The translations under genes and the position numbers were made by a program. A stretch of DNA of 64,000 nucleotides from Bog-473 sp963791995 (GTDB lineage Bacteria; Actinomycetota; Acidimicrobiia; Acidimicrobiales; RAAP-2): NCBI GenBank assembly GCA_963791995.1, contig CAWBUQ010000023.1, positions 124,001-188,000 on the forward strand, in the 5' to 3' direction. The first letter of the stretch is position 1. Every line of letters begins with the position of its first letter. This document shows positions 56,046 to 64,000 of the stretch, piece after piece. The notes beneath the pieces were generated by a model that did not search any database, was not told the origin of the DNA, and worked only from the letters and a program-made list of their open reading frames with translations.

Positions 56046-57797
56046 TTGACCCCCGACGAGCCCGAGACGCCAGTTCTCCCCGACCCGGATCCCGATGCGG
56101 GCGCAACCGAGACGGCCCGCTCCCGGGTGGAGCTGCGCAAGTCCCGGAAGAAGGAGAAGAAGCGTCGCCACCGCTGGCGCCGGCGCTCGCTGTACGCGCT
56201 CTGCGCGGTCGTGGTCCTGGCGGCCATGGGTGCGGGCGGCCTCTACGTCTACGCCAACTACCGCTTCGACCAGATCAAGAAGATCCACGCCAAGCATCTC
56301 GTCAAAGCGGCGCCCGTGAGCCAGCAACGGCCGTTCGATCTGTTGCTGGTCGGCTCGGACTCGCGTCAGTTCGTCGTCAACGCAACCCAAGAGAACGCGT
56401 TCGGCAACGAGAGCAACGCGGGCGGCCAGCGCAGCGACGTCACCATGGTGGCGCGCTTCGACCCCGCCGCCAAGACCGTCACCGTCCTGTCCATTCCTCG
56501 GGACCTTTACGTCGACATCCCGGGCAACTCCGACGTCGCAGGGATGAACCGGATCAACGCCTCGTTCGACTCGGGGCCCGACCTTCTCGTCCAGACCATC
56601 GAGCAGGACCTCGGCATCCCGATCAACCACTACATGTCGGTGAACTTCCCCGGTTTCTCGGGCATGGTCAATGCACTGGGCGGCATCACCATGGACTTCC
56701 CGACCGAGGTCAAGGACCAGTACACCGGGCTCGATGTGACGACGACGGGCTGCCAGGTGGTCAACGGGACCACGGCGCTCCAACTCGTCCGCAGCCGGCA
56801 CCTCTACTACATGAACTCGAACGGCTACTGGGAAGGCGACGGACTGTCGGACTTCAGCCGAATCCAGCGCCAGGACGCCTTCTTCCGCGCCGTGCTGCAG
56901 AAGATCAACGAGGTCGGCCTCAACCCGCTCACCATCAATTCGTTCCTCGGCGCGGCGGTGAGCAACATCACCATCGACGACACGCTCTCCAAGAGCGACC
57001 TCCTCAGCATCGTCGAGGACTTCAAGGGCCTGCCCTCCTCGCACCTGGTCACCGAGACGCTCCCCACCCTCGGCTACACGACCTCAGGCGGTGCGGACGT
57101 GCTGAAGGAGGCGCAGCCCTACGCCACGAACATGATCAATGCGTTCAACCAGATCGGGACGGCGCCACCAACAACGACGACGACCACGCCGGGCACGTCG
57201 GGCAAAGGCACCACGACCACCTCGACGACGCTGCCCCACGGCCAGGTGGACGTCAACGTCCTCAACGCTTCGACGGTGAACGGCATCGCGCACTCGACCG
57301 CGTCGGCGCTGAAGGCCAAGGGCTTCACGATCAGCCAGATCGGCAACGCCACGACCCAACTCGGGTCGGGCGCGGCATCCGAGATCCTCTACGGGCCCAC
57401 CGGTCACGAGGCCGCGCTGACCCTCGACTCGGCGTTGAGCGGCCCGGTCACGTACGTGGCCGACGCCAGCCTGAACGGCCAGACGGTGTCGTTGCTGGTC
57501 GCCGGTTCGCAGCTCTCGGTCTCGGGCACGCGCACGACGGGCTCGTCGGGGAACACCGGCTCGTCCGGTGCGGGGAGCGCCGGCACCATCCCGACCGGAC
57601 CGACCACCTCCACCACGACGACGATCCCCGGCGACGTCTACACCAACACCCAGCCCGAACCCTGGAACCCCTCCCCCTGCACGCTCGGTCAGAGCACCCA
57701 GGCCGCCCCGAACGCGACCACCACGACGACCCCGAAGCACGGCAAGGGCAAGGCCGGGACCGACACGACCACCACCACGAAGTCGACCAAGAGCTGA
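56046..57797 (+). CDS. LytR-CpsA-Psr (LCP) family wall-polymer ligase with LytR_C domain
   Basis: About 583 residues. LCP enzymes attach glycopolymers from lipid carriers to peptidoglycan. A basic N-terminus precedes one membrane span (SLYALCAVVVLAAMGAGGLYV), then the LCP domain with LLLVGSDSRQ, VLSIPRDLYVDIPGN, and LVRSRHLYYMNSNGYWEGDG with FSRIQRQDAFF. The LytR_C domain follows (VDVNVLNASTVNGIAHST). Thr-rich linkers separate and end the protein. The start is probably the TTG at 56046; the divergent acyl-CoA dehydrogenase GTG is 43 bases away. Confidence 0.92.
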   Translation: MTPDEPETPVLPDPDPDAGATETARSRVELRKSRKKEKKRRHRWRRRSLYALCAVVVLAAMGAGGLYVYANYRFDQIKKIHAKHLVKAAPVSQQRPFDLLLVGSDSRQFVVNATQENAFGNESNAGGQRSDVTMVARFDPAAKTVTVLSIPRDLYVDIPGNSDVAGMNRINASFDSGPDLLVQTIEQDLGIPINHYMSVNFPGFSGMVNALGGITMDFPTEVKDQYTGLDVTTTGCQVVNGTTALQLVRSRHLYYMNSNGYWEGDGLSDFSRIQRQDAFFRAVLQKINEVGLNPLTINSFLGAAVSNITIDDTLSKSDLLSIVEDFKGLPSSHLVTETLPTLGYTTSGGADVLKEAQPYATNMINAFNQIGTAPPTTTTTTPGTSGKGTTTTSTTLPHGQVDVNVLNASTVNGIAHSTASALKAKGFTISQIGNATTQLGSGAASEILYGPTGHEAALTLDSALSGPVTYVADASLNGQTVSLLVAGSQLSVSGTRTTGSSGNTGSSGAGSAGTIPTGPTTSTTTTIPGDVYTNTQPEPWNPSPCTLGQSTQAAPNATTTTTPKHGKGKAGTDTTTTTKSTKS

Positions 57798-57866
57798 CCG
57801 GGACTCTGGGCGCCCGGACCGGTCAGCCGAGGGTGGTCGGGCCGCGCTGCTCAGGGGCTCAGGTGC

Positions 57867-58331
57867 TCAGGTGGTCGAAACGCCGCGCAGGACGCAGAGC
57901 ACCTGGGCCGGCGCCGCAAAGCTCGCCTTGACCGACCACAGCTTGGTCTGACCCGACCCGACCTCGACCGAGGTGAGCCCGTATGCCAGGTCGGTGGCCT
58001 GGCTCGTCGTGAAGAACACCGTGATGTGGTACGTGGCGGCGTGGCCCTGTGTGTTCCTCAGCGTTCCTCCGGCCGACCATCCGCCCTGCGTCGAGCCGCA
58101 GTTCTGCATGTCGACGTCCTTGCGGACCGTCACCTGGTTGGGGACGCTGTCGGGGACGTTGGTACTGGGCGGGCTCTGGCTGCCCGCGCTCGACGTCGTG
58201 ACCAAGGCGGGGCTCCCGGTCGTCGACGTCGACGAGGCCGACCCGTTCCCCGCTTTGGTGCCGCATGCGGCCATCGTCACGCCGAGCGTGGCCACCGCGC
58301 CGGCGGCGGCCAACCGCCTCCACATGCTCAT
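57867..58331 (-). CDS. Lipoprotein of unknown function
   Basis: From 58331 (MSMWRRLAAAGAVATLGVTM) a signal peptide with lipobox MAAC is clear. After a Ser/Thr-rich linker the mature domain is beta-rich with two Cys (MQNCGSTQGGWSAGGTLRN; VLCVLRGV near the end), as in FxLYD-like extracellular domains. It is convergent with the LCP gene. A start at 58373 would add 14 residues. Confidence 0.65.
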   Translation of the reverse strand: MSMWRRLAAAGAVATLGVTMAACGTKAGNGSASSTSTTGSPALVTTSSAGSQSPPSTNVPDSVPNQVTVRKDVDMQNCGSTQGGWSAGGTLRNTQGHAATYHITVFFTTSQATDLAYGLTSVEVGSGQTKLWSVKASFAAPAQVLCVLRGVSTT

Positions 58332-58516
58332 GGGGGTCGTTCCTCTCGCTCGCCGCATAGCAAGGAAGGCCACACGCGTCAGTCGTCCGATGGTAGTTCC
58401 GGCCTGTTTCGAGCCGGTGCGATCGGGCGCACTCTCACCTCGGCGCGTCGCGACCAGCTGCGGCGATCCGGGCGGGGGGACTGGGCGCTGCAGGGCCCGC
58501 CGTGGCGGGCGTACGG

Positions 58517-58756
58517 TCAGGCCGACTTGCGACGTTGCCGCACGATCCGCCGGCGCTCCCGTTCCGTCGTGCCACCCCAGACGCCCTCACGCTCGCGGTG
58601 GGCCAGCGCGTGCTCCAGGCACGCCTGACGGACCGGGCAGACGGCGCAAACAGCCTTGGCTTCGGCCGCGTCGGCCTCGTCCTCGGTCACGGGGTAGAAC
58701 GCCTCGACGTCGAGACCCCGGCAGGCAGCTTGCTTGCGCCACGTGGTGGCGATCAT
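58517..58756 (-). CDS. whiB: WhiB-family [4Fe-4S] regulator
   Basis: The 79-residue product from the ATG at 58756 (GAGGAAG eight bases upstream) has Cys at 12, 37, 40 and 46, the Wbl cluster ligands, followed by the GVWGGTTERERRRI turn and a basic RQRRK tail. Wbl proteins bind sigma factor region 4 and respond to redox or NO. Which subgroup it belongs to cannot be decided from this alone. Confidence 0.93.
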   Translation of the reverse strand: MIATTWRKQAACRGLDVEAFYPVTEDEADAAEAKAVCAVCPVRQACLEHALAHREREGVWGGTTERERRRIVRQRRKSA

Positions 58757-58868
58757 GGGAAACACTTCCTCGGTAACGGCTTTACAGGTGGATACTTGCG
58801 TTCGCCCTGGTCAGGGGTCCTTTCGGCTTTTCGACCGATGGCTCCATCCCTGAATTCGGCGAACGAAG

Positions 58869-58898
58869 AGTATGGCTTAAGTCCTAAGTGCCTGTAAA
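58869..58898 (-). promoter_or_regulatory. Candidate whiB promoter
   Basis: On the minus strand TTTACA (58893-58898) and CATACT (58869-58874) are separated by 18 bases, giving a leader of about 100 bases before the whiB ATG. The match is plausible, not exact. Confidence 0.4.
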
Positions 58899-58923
58899 GG
58901 CTGGCGCACAGAATTGTCCCTGG

Positions 58924-59538
58924 TCAGCCGATCGGTAGGGACTTTGTTGTGCCGAGCAGGTCGCCGAGCAACTCTTCTCGCACCAGGGGTGAAAGGACGG
59001 TCCGTGCCTCGTAGGCAGGGTGGGTGGACACCAAGGCGACCTCGCCGGCCGTCTCGAAGGCGACCACCTGGGCCTCGCTGAAGCCGAAGCGCAAGTAATG
59101 GACGGCGGGTGTCACGGTCTCCCGGGTCAGTGCGGCCCCGTGCTGTTCTTCGGGCACGCTCGCCACGATGTCCCCGTCCACGTCGATCCCGAGCTGCCGC
59201 TCGATGCCCACCAGTCGTGGCAGCCATTCCCGCAGCGCCCCGTCTGAGGTCAGCTCGATGAACAGGCTGGCCGAGAGCTCCCCCTCGGCGGGCAGGAGCC
59301 GGTTGTAGATGTCGAGCTCGACCTGAATCGCTTCGTCGCTGATGATCTTCTCGACCCGGGCCATCTCCTGCACCTGGAAGCGCACGGTGTCGAGGCACTC
59401 GAACACGACGGTCATGATCGGGCCCAGGCCCACGCGCCGGTCGCGCTTGCGGGCGATCACCCGAGCCCGGTAGTCCTCGCGGACCCGTTCGTAGGCCCGC
59501 AGGTCGAGGACGTCGGCCAGGGTCAGCACTGCGGTCAC
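58924..59538 (-). CDS. DUF3501 family protein
   Basis: The 204-residue product starts MTAVLTLADVLDLRAYERVRE, with the conserved RRVGLGPIMTVVFECLDTVRFQVQEMAR block and a late VVAFETAGEVALVSTHP. DUF3501 proteins typically follow rubrerythrin genes; their function is unknown. It is 12 bases downstream of the rubrerythrin gene and probably part of the same operon with the Fur-type regulator. Confidence 0.92.
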   Translation of the reverse strand: MTAVLTLADVLDLRAYERVREDYRARVIARKRDRRVGLGPIMTVVFECLDTVRFQVQEMARVEKIISDEAIQVELDIYNRLLPAEGELSASLFIELTSDGALREWLPRLVGIERQLGIDVDGDIVASVPEEQHGAALTRETVTPAVHYLRFGFSEAQVVAFETAGEVALVSTHPAYEARTVLSPLVREELLGDLLGTTKSLPIG

Positions 59539-59550
59539 CCGAAGACCCGT

Positions 59551-59970
<420 letters not shown>

Positions 59971-60019
59971 GGCTGGTTCGTCCCTTTCTCTGCTGTTCGT
60001 TGCGAGCTGGTCGATGCGA

Positions 60020-60454
60020 TCACTGCGAGACCTGCGTCGTGCGGCAGTCGTCACACAAGCCGCGAAAGACGACTTCGGCGCTCTCGACGACGAAGCCCTG
60101 GGCCGCCCGATGCGAGACGGCCAGCCCCGGGAAGTCTGCCGCCAGGTCGCGGACCTTGCCACACGAGCGGCAGACCAGGTGATGGTGCATCGTCTCGACG
60201 TTGGGGTCGAAGCGGGCGGAGCCGGTGCCGACCTCGAGCACCGAGATGGCACCAAGGTCGGCCAGGTCGTTGAGTGTCTGATAGACGGTCTTGAGCGAGA
60301 CATTCGGCATCTCTTGGCGGACCTTCTCGTGGACCCGCTCCGCCGACGGGTGGGTCACGTCGCCCTCGAGGGCGCGGAAGATGCACTCGCGCTGCGAGGT
60401 GATCTTTCGCCCGTGCGCGCGGAAGACGTCGGTGAGTGCCTCGGGTGACTGCAT
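60020..60454 (-). CDS. perR: Fur/PerR-family metal-dependent repressor
   Basis: The 144-residue product starts MQSPEALTDVFRAHGRKITS, with the winged-helix QRECIFRALEGDVTHPSAERVH and VSLKTVYQTLNDLADLGAI. Metal-site residues include FDPNVETMHHHLVCRSCGKVRDL and a late CDDC pair for structural zinc. Whether it senses peroxide, iron or another signal cannot be told, but linkage to rubrerythrin points to PerR. A matching operator lies directly upstream. Confidence 0.9.
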   Translation of the reverse strand: MQSPEALTDVFRAHGRKITSQRECIFRALEGDVTHPSAERVHEKVRQEMPNVSLKTVYQTLNDLADLGAISVLEVGTGSARFDPNVETMHHHLVCRSCGKVRDLAADFPGLAVSHRAAQGFVVESAEVVFRGLCDDCRTTQVSQ

Positions 60455-60463
60455 CGCGTCCCT

Positions 60464-60502
60464 ACCCTATCGGCCCGGTCACGCTTCTTGACAACGATTG
60501 TC
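60464..60502 (-). promoter_or_regulatory. Operator 1 and -10 box upstream of the Fur/PerR gene
   Basis: On the minus strand the palindrome GACAA-TCG-TTGTC (60490-60502) is followed after 20 bases by TAGGGT (60464-60469) and then the ATG nine bases later. The TAGGGT fits the actinobacterial TANNNT -10, which predicts a leaderless transcript. The same layout recurs at 60795-60833. Confidence 0.75.
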
Positions 60503-60534
60503 GAAATCAAGGGTGCGACCTGCGACGCAGTGAC

Positions 60535-60786
60535 TCACGCGCCGTCGGCGGGAATCTCTTCCCACCATTGGCACCACCAGTTCCCACCCACGAGGATGCG
60601 GACCTTCGGGTGCCAGCAGTACGAGAGGTCTTTGGTCTCGTCGAGGTAATAGCGACAATTGTCGCAGCGCTCGTCGCCTGAGGGGTGCCCCCGGAGGACA
60701 TTGAAGTCCACCATGTGGGCGAGCTCCATGGCGAGTCGCTCGTCGATCTCCTTTGGCTCCGGCTCGGGAATCGTGTAGTCGGACAC
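60535..60786 (-). CDS. Small HiPIP-like four-cysteine protein
   Basis: The 83-residue product from the GTG at 60786 (VSDYTIPEPEPKEIDERLA) has Cys at 41, 44, 57 and 72: C-x2-C-x12-C-x14-C, with GERCDNC-like, YCWHP and GGNWWCQWW segments. This is the arrangement of high-potential iron-sulfur proteins (C-x2-C, later Cys, and aromatic-rich last Cys). Unlike many, it has no export signal. It follows an operator identical in layout to that of the Fur/PerR gene, so I infer a soluble electron carrier of the peroxide response. Identity as HiPIP is an inference. Confidence 0.7.
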   Translation of the reverse strand: MSDYTIPEPEPKEIDERLAMELAHMVDFNVLRGHPSGDERCDNCRYYLDETKDLSYCWHPKVRILVGGNWWCQWWEEIPADGA

Positions 60787-60794
60787 GGCTGGGA

Positions 60795-60833
60795 ACCCTA
60801 GCGGGATCAGACTGCTTTTTGACAATCGTTGTC
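60795..60833 (-). promoter_or_regulatory. Operator 2 and -10 box upstream of the HiPIP-like gene
   Basis: On the minus strand GACAA-CGA-TTGTC (60821-60833) is followed after 20 bases by TAGGGT (60795-60800) and, eight bases later, by the GTG start. Flanks match operator 1 (TTTC before; AAnAAGC after). Confidence 0.75.
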
Positions 60834-60846
60834 GAAACGGGCCCGG

Positions 60847-61365
60847 CTACGACCTGAACTGCTCCAGATCGCGGATCGTGAACAGCGAATGCAAAGCGAT
60901 GCCCTCCGCGCCGAGGACGCCCGCCCCGCCCCCCTCTCGGTCGATCACGCACAGGGCGTGCTCCACCAGTGCCCCTTCAGATCGCAGGTCCTCAGCGGAC
61001 AGCACGATCTGACCGCCGGTGGTGACGACGTCCTCAATGACGAGGAGTCGCCGGCCGTCGACTTCGCCCCCTTCACAGAGTCGCTCGGTCCCGTACTTCT
61101 TCGCCTCTTTGCGCACGAAGTAGGCCGGCAAACCGGTGACCGACGAGAGCATCGTGGCGAGGGGGACGCCGCCCAGCTCCAGGCCAGCGAGCCCTTCGGT
61201 CCCCTCGGGTACCAGCGGGACCAGGGCGCGCACGATCTCAGCGAGCAGCGAGGGGTCCGACTCGAAGCGGTACTTGTCGAAGTAGTGGTCGGCGGTGCGG
61301 CCCGACCGCAGCACGAAGGTGCCCGTGAGATGCGATGCGGCGTAGACACGGGCGGCCAGCGTCAC
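60847..61365 (-). CDS. pyrE: Orotate phosphoribosyltransferase
   Basis: The 172-residue enzyme from the GTG at 61365 (VTLAARVYAASHLTGTFVL) makes OMP from orotate and PRPP in pyrimidine synthesis. Landmarks are GLAGLELGGVPLATMLSS, VRKEAKKYGTERLCEGG and the PRPP loop LLVIEDVVTTGGQIVLSAEDL. Upstream starts exist but add unconserved residues. Confidence 0.93.
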   Translation of the reverse strand: MTLAARVYAASHLTGTFVLRSGRTADHYFDKYRFESDPSLLAEIVRALVPLVPEGTEGLAGLELGGVPLATMLSSVTGLPAYFVRKEAKKYGTERLCEGGEVDGRRLLVIEDVVTTGGQIVLSAEDLRSEGALVEHALCVIDREGGGAGVLGAEGIALHSLFTIRDLEQFRS

Positions 61366-61414
61366 GGCTTCATTGTGCCGCGTCACGCCGGCAACGCGGG
61401 GCTGGAGGACCCGT

Positions 61415-61894
61415 CTATGCGGGGTGGGGCGCTCCTCCCCCGTCAATGCGGGCATAACCGAGCCGGAAACGCAGGTGCCCGCGACACAGCGTGGTGGTCG
61501 CGAGGGCCCAGTTCGAGCTCACGTTGGGGCGGTCGAGCATGGCGCAGTCCACGCACAGCGAGCCCGTGATCCCGTTCACCTCGGTGATCAGCGCGGAGAG
61601 CTCGAAGAACTCGTCCATCGTCAATTGCCCGCGCTGGCAGCGATCCCACAGCTCGGAGAGACGCATCTCGTGGCGCAGCTCGCTTTCCGCTGCCCGGCTG
61701 GCGAAGAGCGCCTTGTCGTCGTCCAGACCGTCGTTGACCTCGTGGGTCCACGCACTTTCCGACCAGTAGCGGCGGCCCTCTTCGTCGGAGACGAGCCGGC
61801 GATACAGCTCTCCGGGGCCCACGTCGGCGTCCCACGCCGTGCGGTACCCAGAGTCGATGTCCGAGTCGTCCCACGCCTCGTCGAAGAACTCCAT
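61415..61894 (-). CDS. Hypothetical protein with possible metal-binding C-terminus
   Basis: The 159-residue product starts MEFFDEAWDDSDIDSGYRTA. It is acidic and helical up to the middle (ELRHEMRLSELWDRCQRGQL). The C-terminal part has VDCAMLDRPN and TTLCRGHLRFRLG with two Cys and a His. No family recognised. Confidence 0.5.
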   Translation of the reverse strand: MEFFDEAWDDSDIDSGYRTAWDADVGPGELYRRLVSDEEGRRYWSESAWTHEVNDGLDDDKALFASRAAESELRHEMRLSELWDRCQRGQLTMDEFFELSALITEVNGITGSLCVDCAMLDRPNVSSNWALATTTLCRGHLRFRLGYARIDGGGAPHPA

Positions 61895-62068
61895 GTTCCT
61901 TTCCCCCTCGAAGCGCCGAGCCCGGCGGCCGCTACGCGGCCACCGTGCGGTGCGCTGTCGCATCGAGCCGGTAAGGCCCGGTGCTTCCCCAGGTCAACGC
62001 ATCGGCGCGATCGGGGGCCCGCTGAAGGGTTTTCGGCGTTTCCCGAGGTCGAAGGAGGATTTGGAGCG

Positions 62069-63019
62069 TCAGGTGGGTGCGGGGGCCGACCGCTTGGTCG
62101 CCGCGATCCGGGTGGAGCCCAACGCGGCCAGCACCAGCCCGCACACCATCAAGAGGCCCGCTGCCGCCAGGGTCGGCGGCACCGTGGCCGACGTGTAGGG
62201 AACGCCGTTGCCGATCCCACCCAAGAGGACCCCAGGGGCGTGCAGCGCTTCGGAGACCCACCAGACGATCAGGCCCACGAACGCGAGCAGCATGACGCCC
62301 GTCAGCGCCAGCGCGAGCCGGGCCAGGAACCGCAGCCGCGCCGCGGACAGCTCGAGCTGACGGGCCACTGCGATGACCGCCCATGTGCCGACACCGAGAG
62401 CGACGACGATGCAGAGGCTGACGGTGAGGAAGAAGGCCCCGTAGACAGGAAGGCCTCCGTTGCGGTCATGCGCGCTGAGCTGATGCGCCCATGCGACGGC
62501 GACGGCCAGGAGCGAGGCCGCCACCAGGGCCGACACGACCGCGCCCACGATCGGCGCGCGCACCCTGTGCCACCCGCCGCCACGCAGCAGCCGCACCAAG
62601 GACGGCAGGGCCATCGCCACGGCGACGAGCACCACGCCGCAGCCCACGGCAGCAGTCACCGTAACGCCGTTGTACCCCGAGCTCGCCACCCAGCGACCCC
62701 CGGCCGGCGAATCGTTGAACCAGTTGTCCGTGACCTTGCCGAAGATCGCGATGGCGACGAGAAAGAAGGCCCATCCGGTCAGGACGAGCAACGACGCTGC
62801 GCGCAGGCGACGCGTCTCGTCGGGGGCCGAGCCGATCAGCCCGGTGGCACGGACGCGCTCCGACAGGCCTGCCCGCACGAGCCCCAGCTGGGCTCGTGGC
62901 GGGACGTCCTCCGCGCTGCCGTAGGAGTCTTCGAGGAACGCTGCCATCTCGTCCCCGTAGCGCGACCGCCACTGCGAGGGATACCACCGGAGCAGTCGCT
63001 CGTAAGGACCGGCGCTCAT
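62069..63019 (-). CDS. Multi-span membrane protein with permease-prefix-like N-terminus
   Basis: The 316-residue product starts MSAGPYERLLRWYPSQWRSR and has the short cytosolic YGDEMAAFLEDSYG region that resembles the prefix of PadR-linked permeases. Seven hydrophobic helices follow. Its ATG overlaps the PadR stop by three bases, so translation is coupled and the product probably belongs to the PadR-controlled unit. Function unknown. Confidence 0.75.
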   Translation of the reverse strand: MSAGPYERLLRWYPSQWRSRYGDEMAAFLEDSYGSAEDVPPRAQLGLVRAGLSERVRATGLIGSAPDETRRLRAASLLVLTGWAFFLVAIAIFGKVTDNWFNDSPAGGRWVASSGYNGVTVTAAVGCGVVLVAVAMALPSLVRLLRGGGWHRVRAPIVGAVVSALVAASLLAVAVAWAHQLSAHDRNGGLPVYGAFFLTVSLCIVVALGVGTWAVIAVARQLELSAARLRFLARLALALTGVMLLAFVGLIVWWVSEALHAPGVLLGGIGNGVPYTSATVPPTLAAAGLLMVCGLVLAALGSTRIAATKRSAPAPT

Positions 63020-63390
63020 GGCAGGGCGGTCCTCGCCGCAGGTCCGTGGCCAGGGACGACGATGCCGAGGCGCGTCGCGCCCTCGTCGGCCAGCATGCGC
63101 ATCTCGCGGACGGCAGCCTCCAGGGCGACCCGGCCGGCGCCGGTGATGCGGTACGGGCGGCGGCGCTCGTCCGCTCCCAGGTGGTCCGGCTCGATCAGGG
63201 CCCGCTCCTCGAGCCGGGCGATCGCGCCGTAGAGCGTTCCGGGCCCGAGGGTCACCCCGGCGAACTCGGTGATGTCCTTGGACAACGCGTACCCGTGCTT
63301 CGGGCCGTCGGCGAGGCTGGTGAGGATGAGGACCGGCGGCTCGTTGCTCCGCTCGAGCCGCCCGTGGGTCCCGCGTTGGCGCCGTGTCAT
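63016..63390 (-). CDS. PadR-family transcriptional regulator
   Basis: The 124-residue product starts MTRRQRGTHGRLERSNEPPV. The winged-helix core reads ILTSLADGPKHGYALSKDI, LGPGTLYGAIARLEERALIE and RRRPYRITGAGRVALEAAV. A perfect palindrome lies directly upstream, so autoregulation is likely. Confidence 0.92.
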   Translation of the reverse strand: MTRRQRGTHGRLERSNEPPVLILTSLADGPKHGYALSKDITEFAGVTLGPGTLYGAIARLEERALIEPDHLGADERRRPYRITGAGRVALEAAVREMRMLADEGATRLGIVVPGHGPAARTALP

Positions 63391-63396
63391 AGCGAC

Positions 63397-63419
63397 ACAC
63401 TACTACGTCTGACGTAGTA
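63397..63419 (-). promoter_or_regulatory. PadR operator and -10 box
   Basis: TACTACGTC-T-GACGTAGTA (63401-63419) is a perfect 9-base inverted repeat around one base. On the minus strand TAGTGT (63397-63402), six bases before the ATG, is a TANNNT-type -10 overlapping the operator edge, so repressor binding would block it and the transcript would be leaderless. Confidence 0.8.
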
Positions 63420-63475
63420 AGTCCAGCGGCTCCGGAGCGGGCACGCGACGTCCCTCAGCCTCCGGATGGCCCGAT

Positions 63476-63943
63476 TCATCCTCCAGGTGGCCCGATGGAC
63501 CATCCCGCCACCACTCGCCGGCTCCCCGTGCAGGCGACCACGGCCCATTCGAGAGGGGACCAGGTGAAGGTGGCTTCCTGGCCATAGCGTGCGCCGAGCG
63601 CGCGCACAGCCTCCTCGGCGAGCCCGTGCACGGCCACGCCCTCGTCGGTCGTCCCGGTCACGGGATCGTGGCCGCGCGCACGCCACATCGCCACCGCATG
63701 CGGGCGGAGTTCCTCTTCAAGGTGCGCCTGGCGAACCCGGTTCGCCTCCACGCCGGGCCGGTGCTCGCCCGGGTCCCAGGCCGTGAGGATGTAGAGCGGT
63801 TCGGGCCAGGGCCAGGGCCATGGGCCCAGGTCTCCCGCCGGGGCTGCACGCACCGAGATCGGCTCGCCGGCACGCTCGATGCGCACGACCGTGCGCGCGT
63901 ACGCGGCCCACGGATCGTCGGGCTCGAGCACCATCGCGCGCAC
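63476..63943 (-). CDS. DUF3293 family protein
   Basis: The 155-residue product (GTG at 63943; an ATG at 63934 also fits) reads DDPWAAYARTVVRIERAGE, LYILTAWDPGEHRPGVEANR and the conserved GHDPVTGTTDEGVAVHGL, ending ATFTWSPLEWAVVACTGSR. The family has no known function. It lies at the right edge, divergent from nothing visible. Confidence 0.8.
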   Translation of the reverse strand: MRAMVLEPDDPWAAYARTVVRIERAGEPISVRAAPAGDLGPWPWPWPEPLYILTAWDPGEHRPGVEANRVRQAHLEEELRPHAVAMWRARGHDPVTGTTDEGVAVHGLAEEAVRALGARYGQEATFTWSPLEWAVVACTGSRRVVAGWSIGPPGG

Positions 63944-64000
63944 AATAGGTCCGGTCGGGCGCGACCATGTCGAGTGGTGACGGCGTTCCCGCTCTCCCGC

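Noticed and set aside
54944..57931. Open frame of 995 codons spanning acyl-CoA dehydrogenase (antisense) and the LCP gene
   Set aside because: It is a second frame over two genes that already have full domain evidence; its product is Arg/Gly/His-rich without motifs.

Overview
The window is high-GC actinobacterial DNA, most consistent with the Acidimicrobiia or a close relative. Supporting features are a WhiB regulator, mycothiol-type maleylpyruvate isomerase proteins, GTP-dependent PEP carboxykinase, DUF2469, DUF3501 and DUF6687 proteins, Cys-type L28 and L32, frequent GTG starts, and TANNNT -10 boxes immediately upstream of start codons. No rRNA, tRNA or CRISPR array was recognised.

Layout. 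0-6.2 kb: end of a secreted Ser/Thr-rich protein, a secreted fibronectin-III protein, then on the minus strand comM, dprA, a luciferase-like oxidoreductase and an acyltransferase-3/SGNH protein, coupled by 4-base start/stop overlaps or an 8-base gap. 6.3-21.7 kb: an accessory region, by eye less GC-rich in places, with an IS256-family element, an IS5-type element that has split an FkbM-type methyltransferase gene, several gene remnants, and small enzymes (VOC proteins, deaminase, cupin, gamma-carbonic anhydrase, Tat-exported amidohydrolase, GT39 transferase). 21.8-23.9 kb: SPFH protein, NfeD-like protein and enoyl-CoA hydratase. 23.9-45.9 kb: a long minus-strand housekeeping cluster, in transcription order fakA, recG, rsmD, coaD, coiled-coil protein, yceD, rpmF, plsX, acpP, rnc, mutM, smc, small membrane protein, ftsY, then ffh, rpsP, khpA, rimM, trmD, rplS, DUF2469, yraN; a plus-strand trio (DUF6687, FKBP, maleylpyruvate isomerase-like) sits between ftsY and ffh. 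46-64 kb: rpmB, thiL, pckG, an MFS transporter, an Lrp-type sensor, a CoA-transferase, galK, trpD, an acyl-CoA dehydrogenase, an LCP cell-wall ligase, whiB, an oxidative-stress cassette, pyrE, and a PadR/membrane-protein pair.

Many essential genes between 23.8 and 46.7 kb are broken by one to about eight frame changes although conserved protein sequence continues across them. At least two map to shortened GC dinucleotide runs. I read this as residual sequencing or assembly error, not gene decay, and annotate these genes over their full span.

The most interesting segment is 58.9-60.85 kb. A Fur/PerR-type regulator, a rubrerythrin with no cysteine (no rubredoxin domain), a DUF3501 protein and a small protein with a HiPIP-like four-cysteine pattern share two nearly identical palindromic operators. 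Each operator lies 20 bases upstream of a TAGGGT -10 box and each transcript appears leaderless. I infer a peroxide-responsive unit in which the HiPIP-like protein could replace rubredoxin as electron donor to the diiron enzyme.
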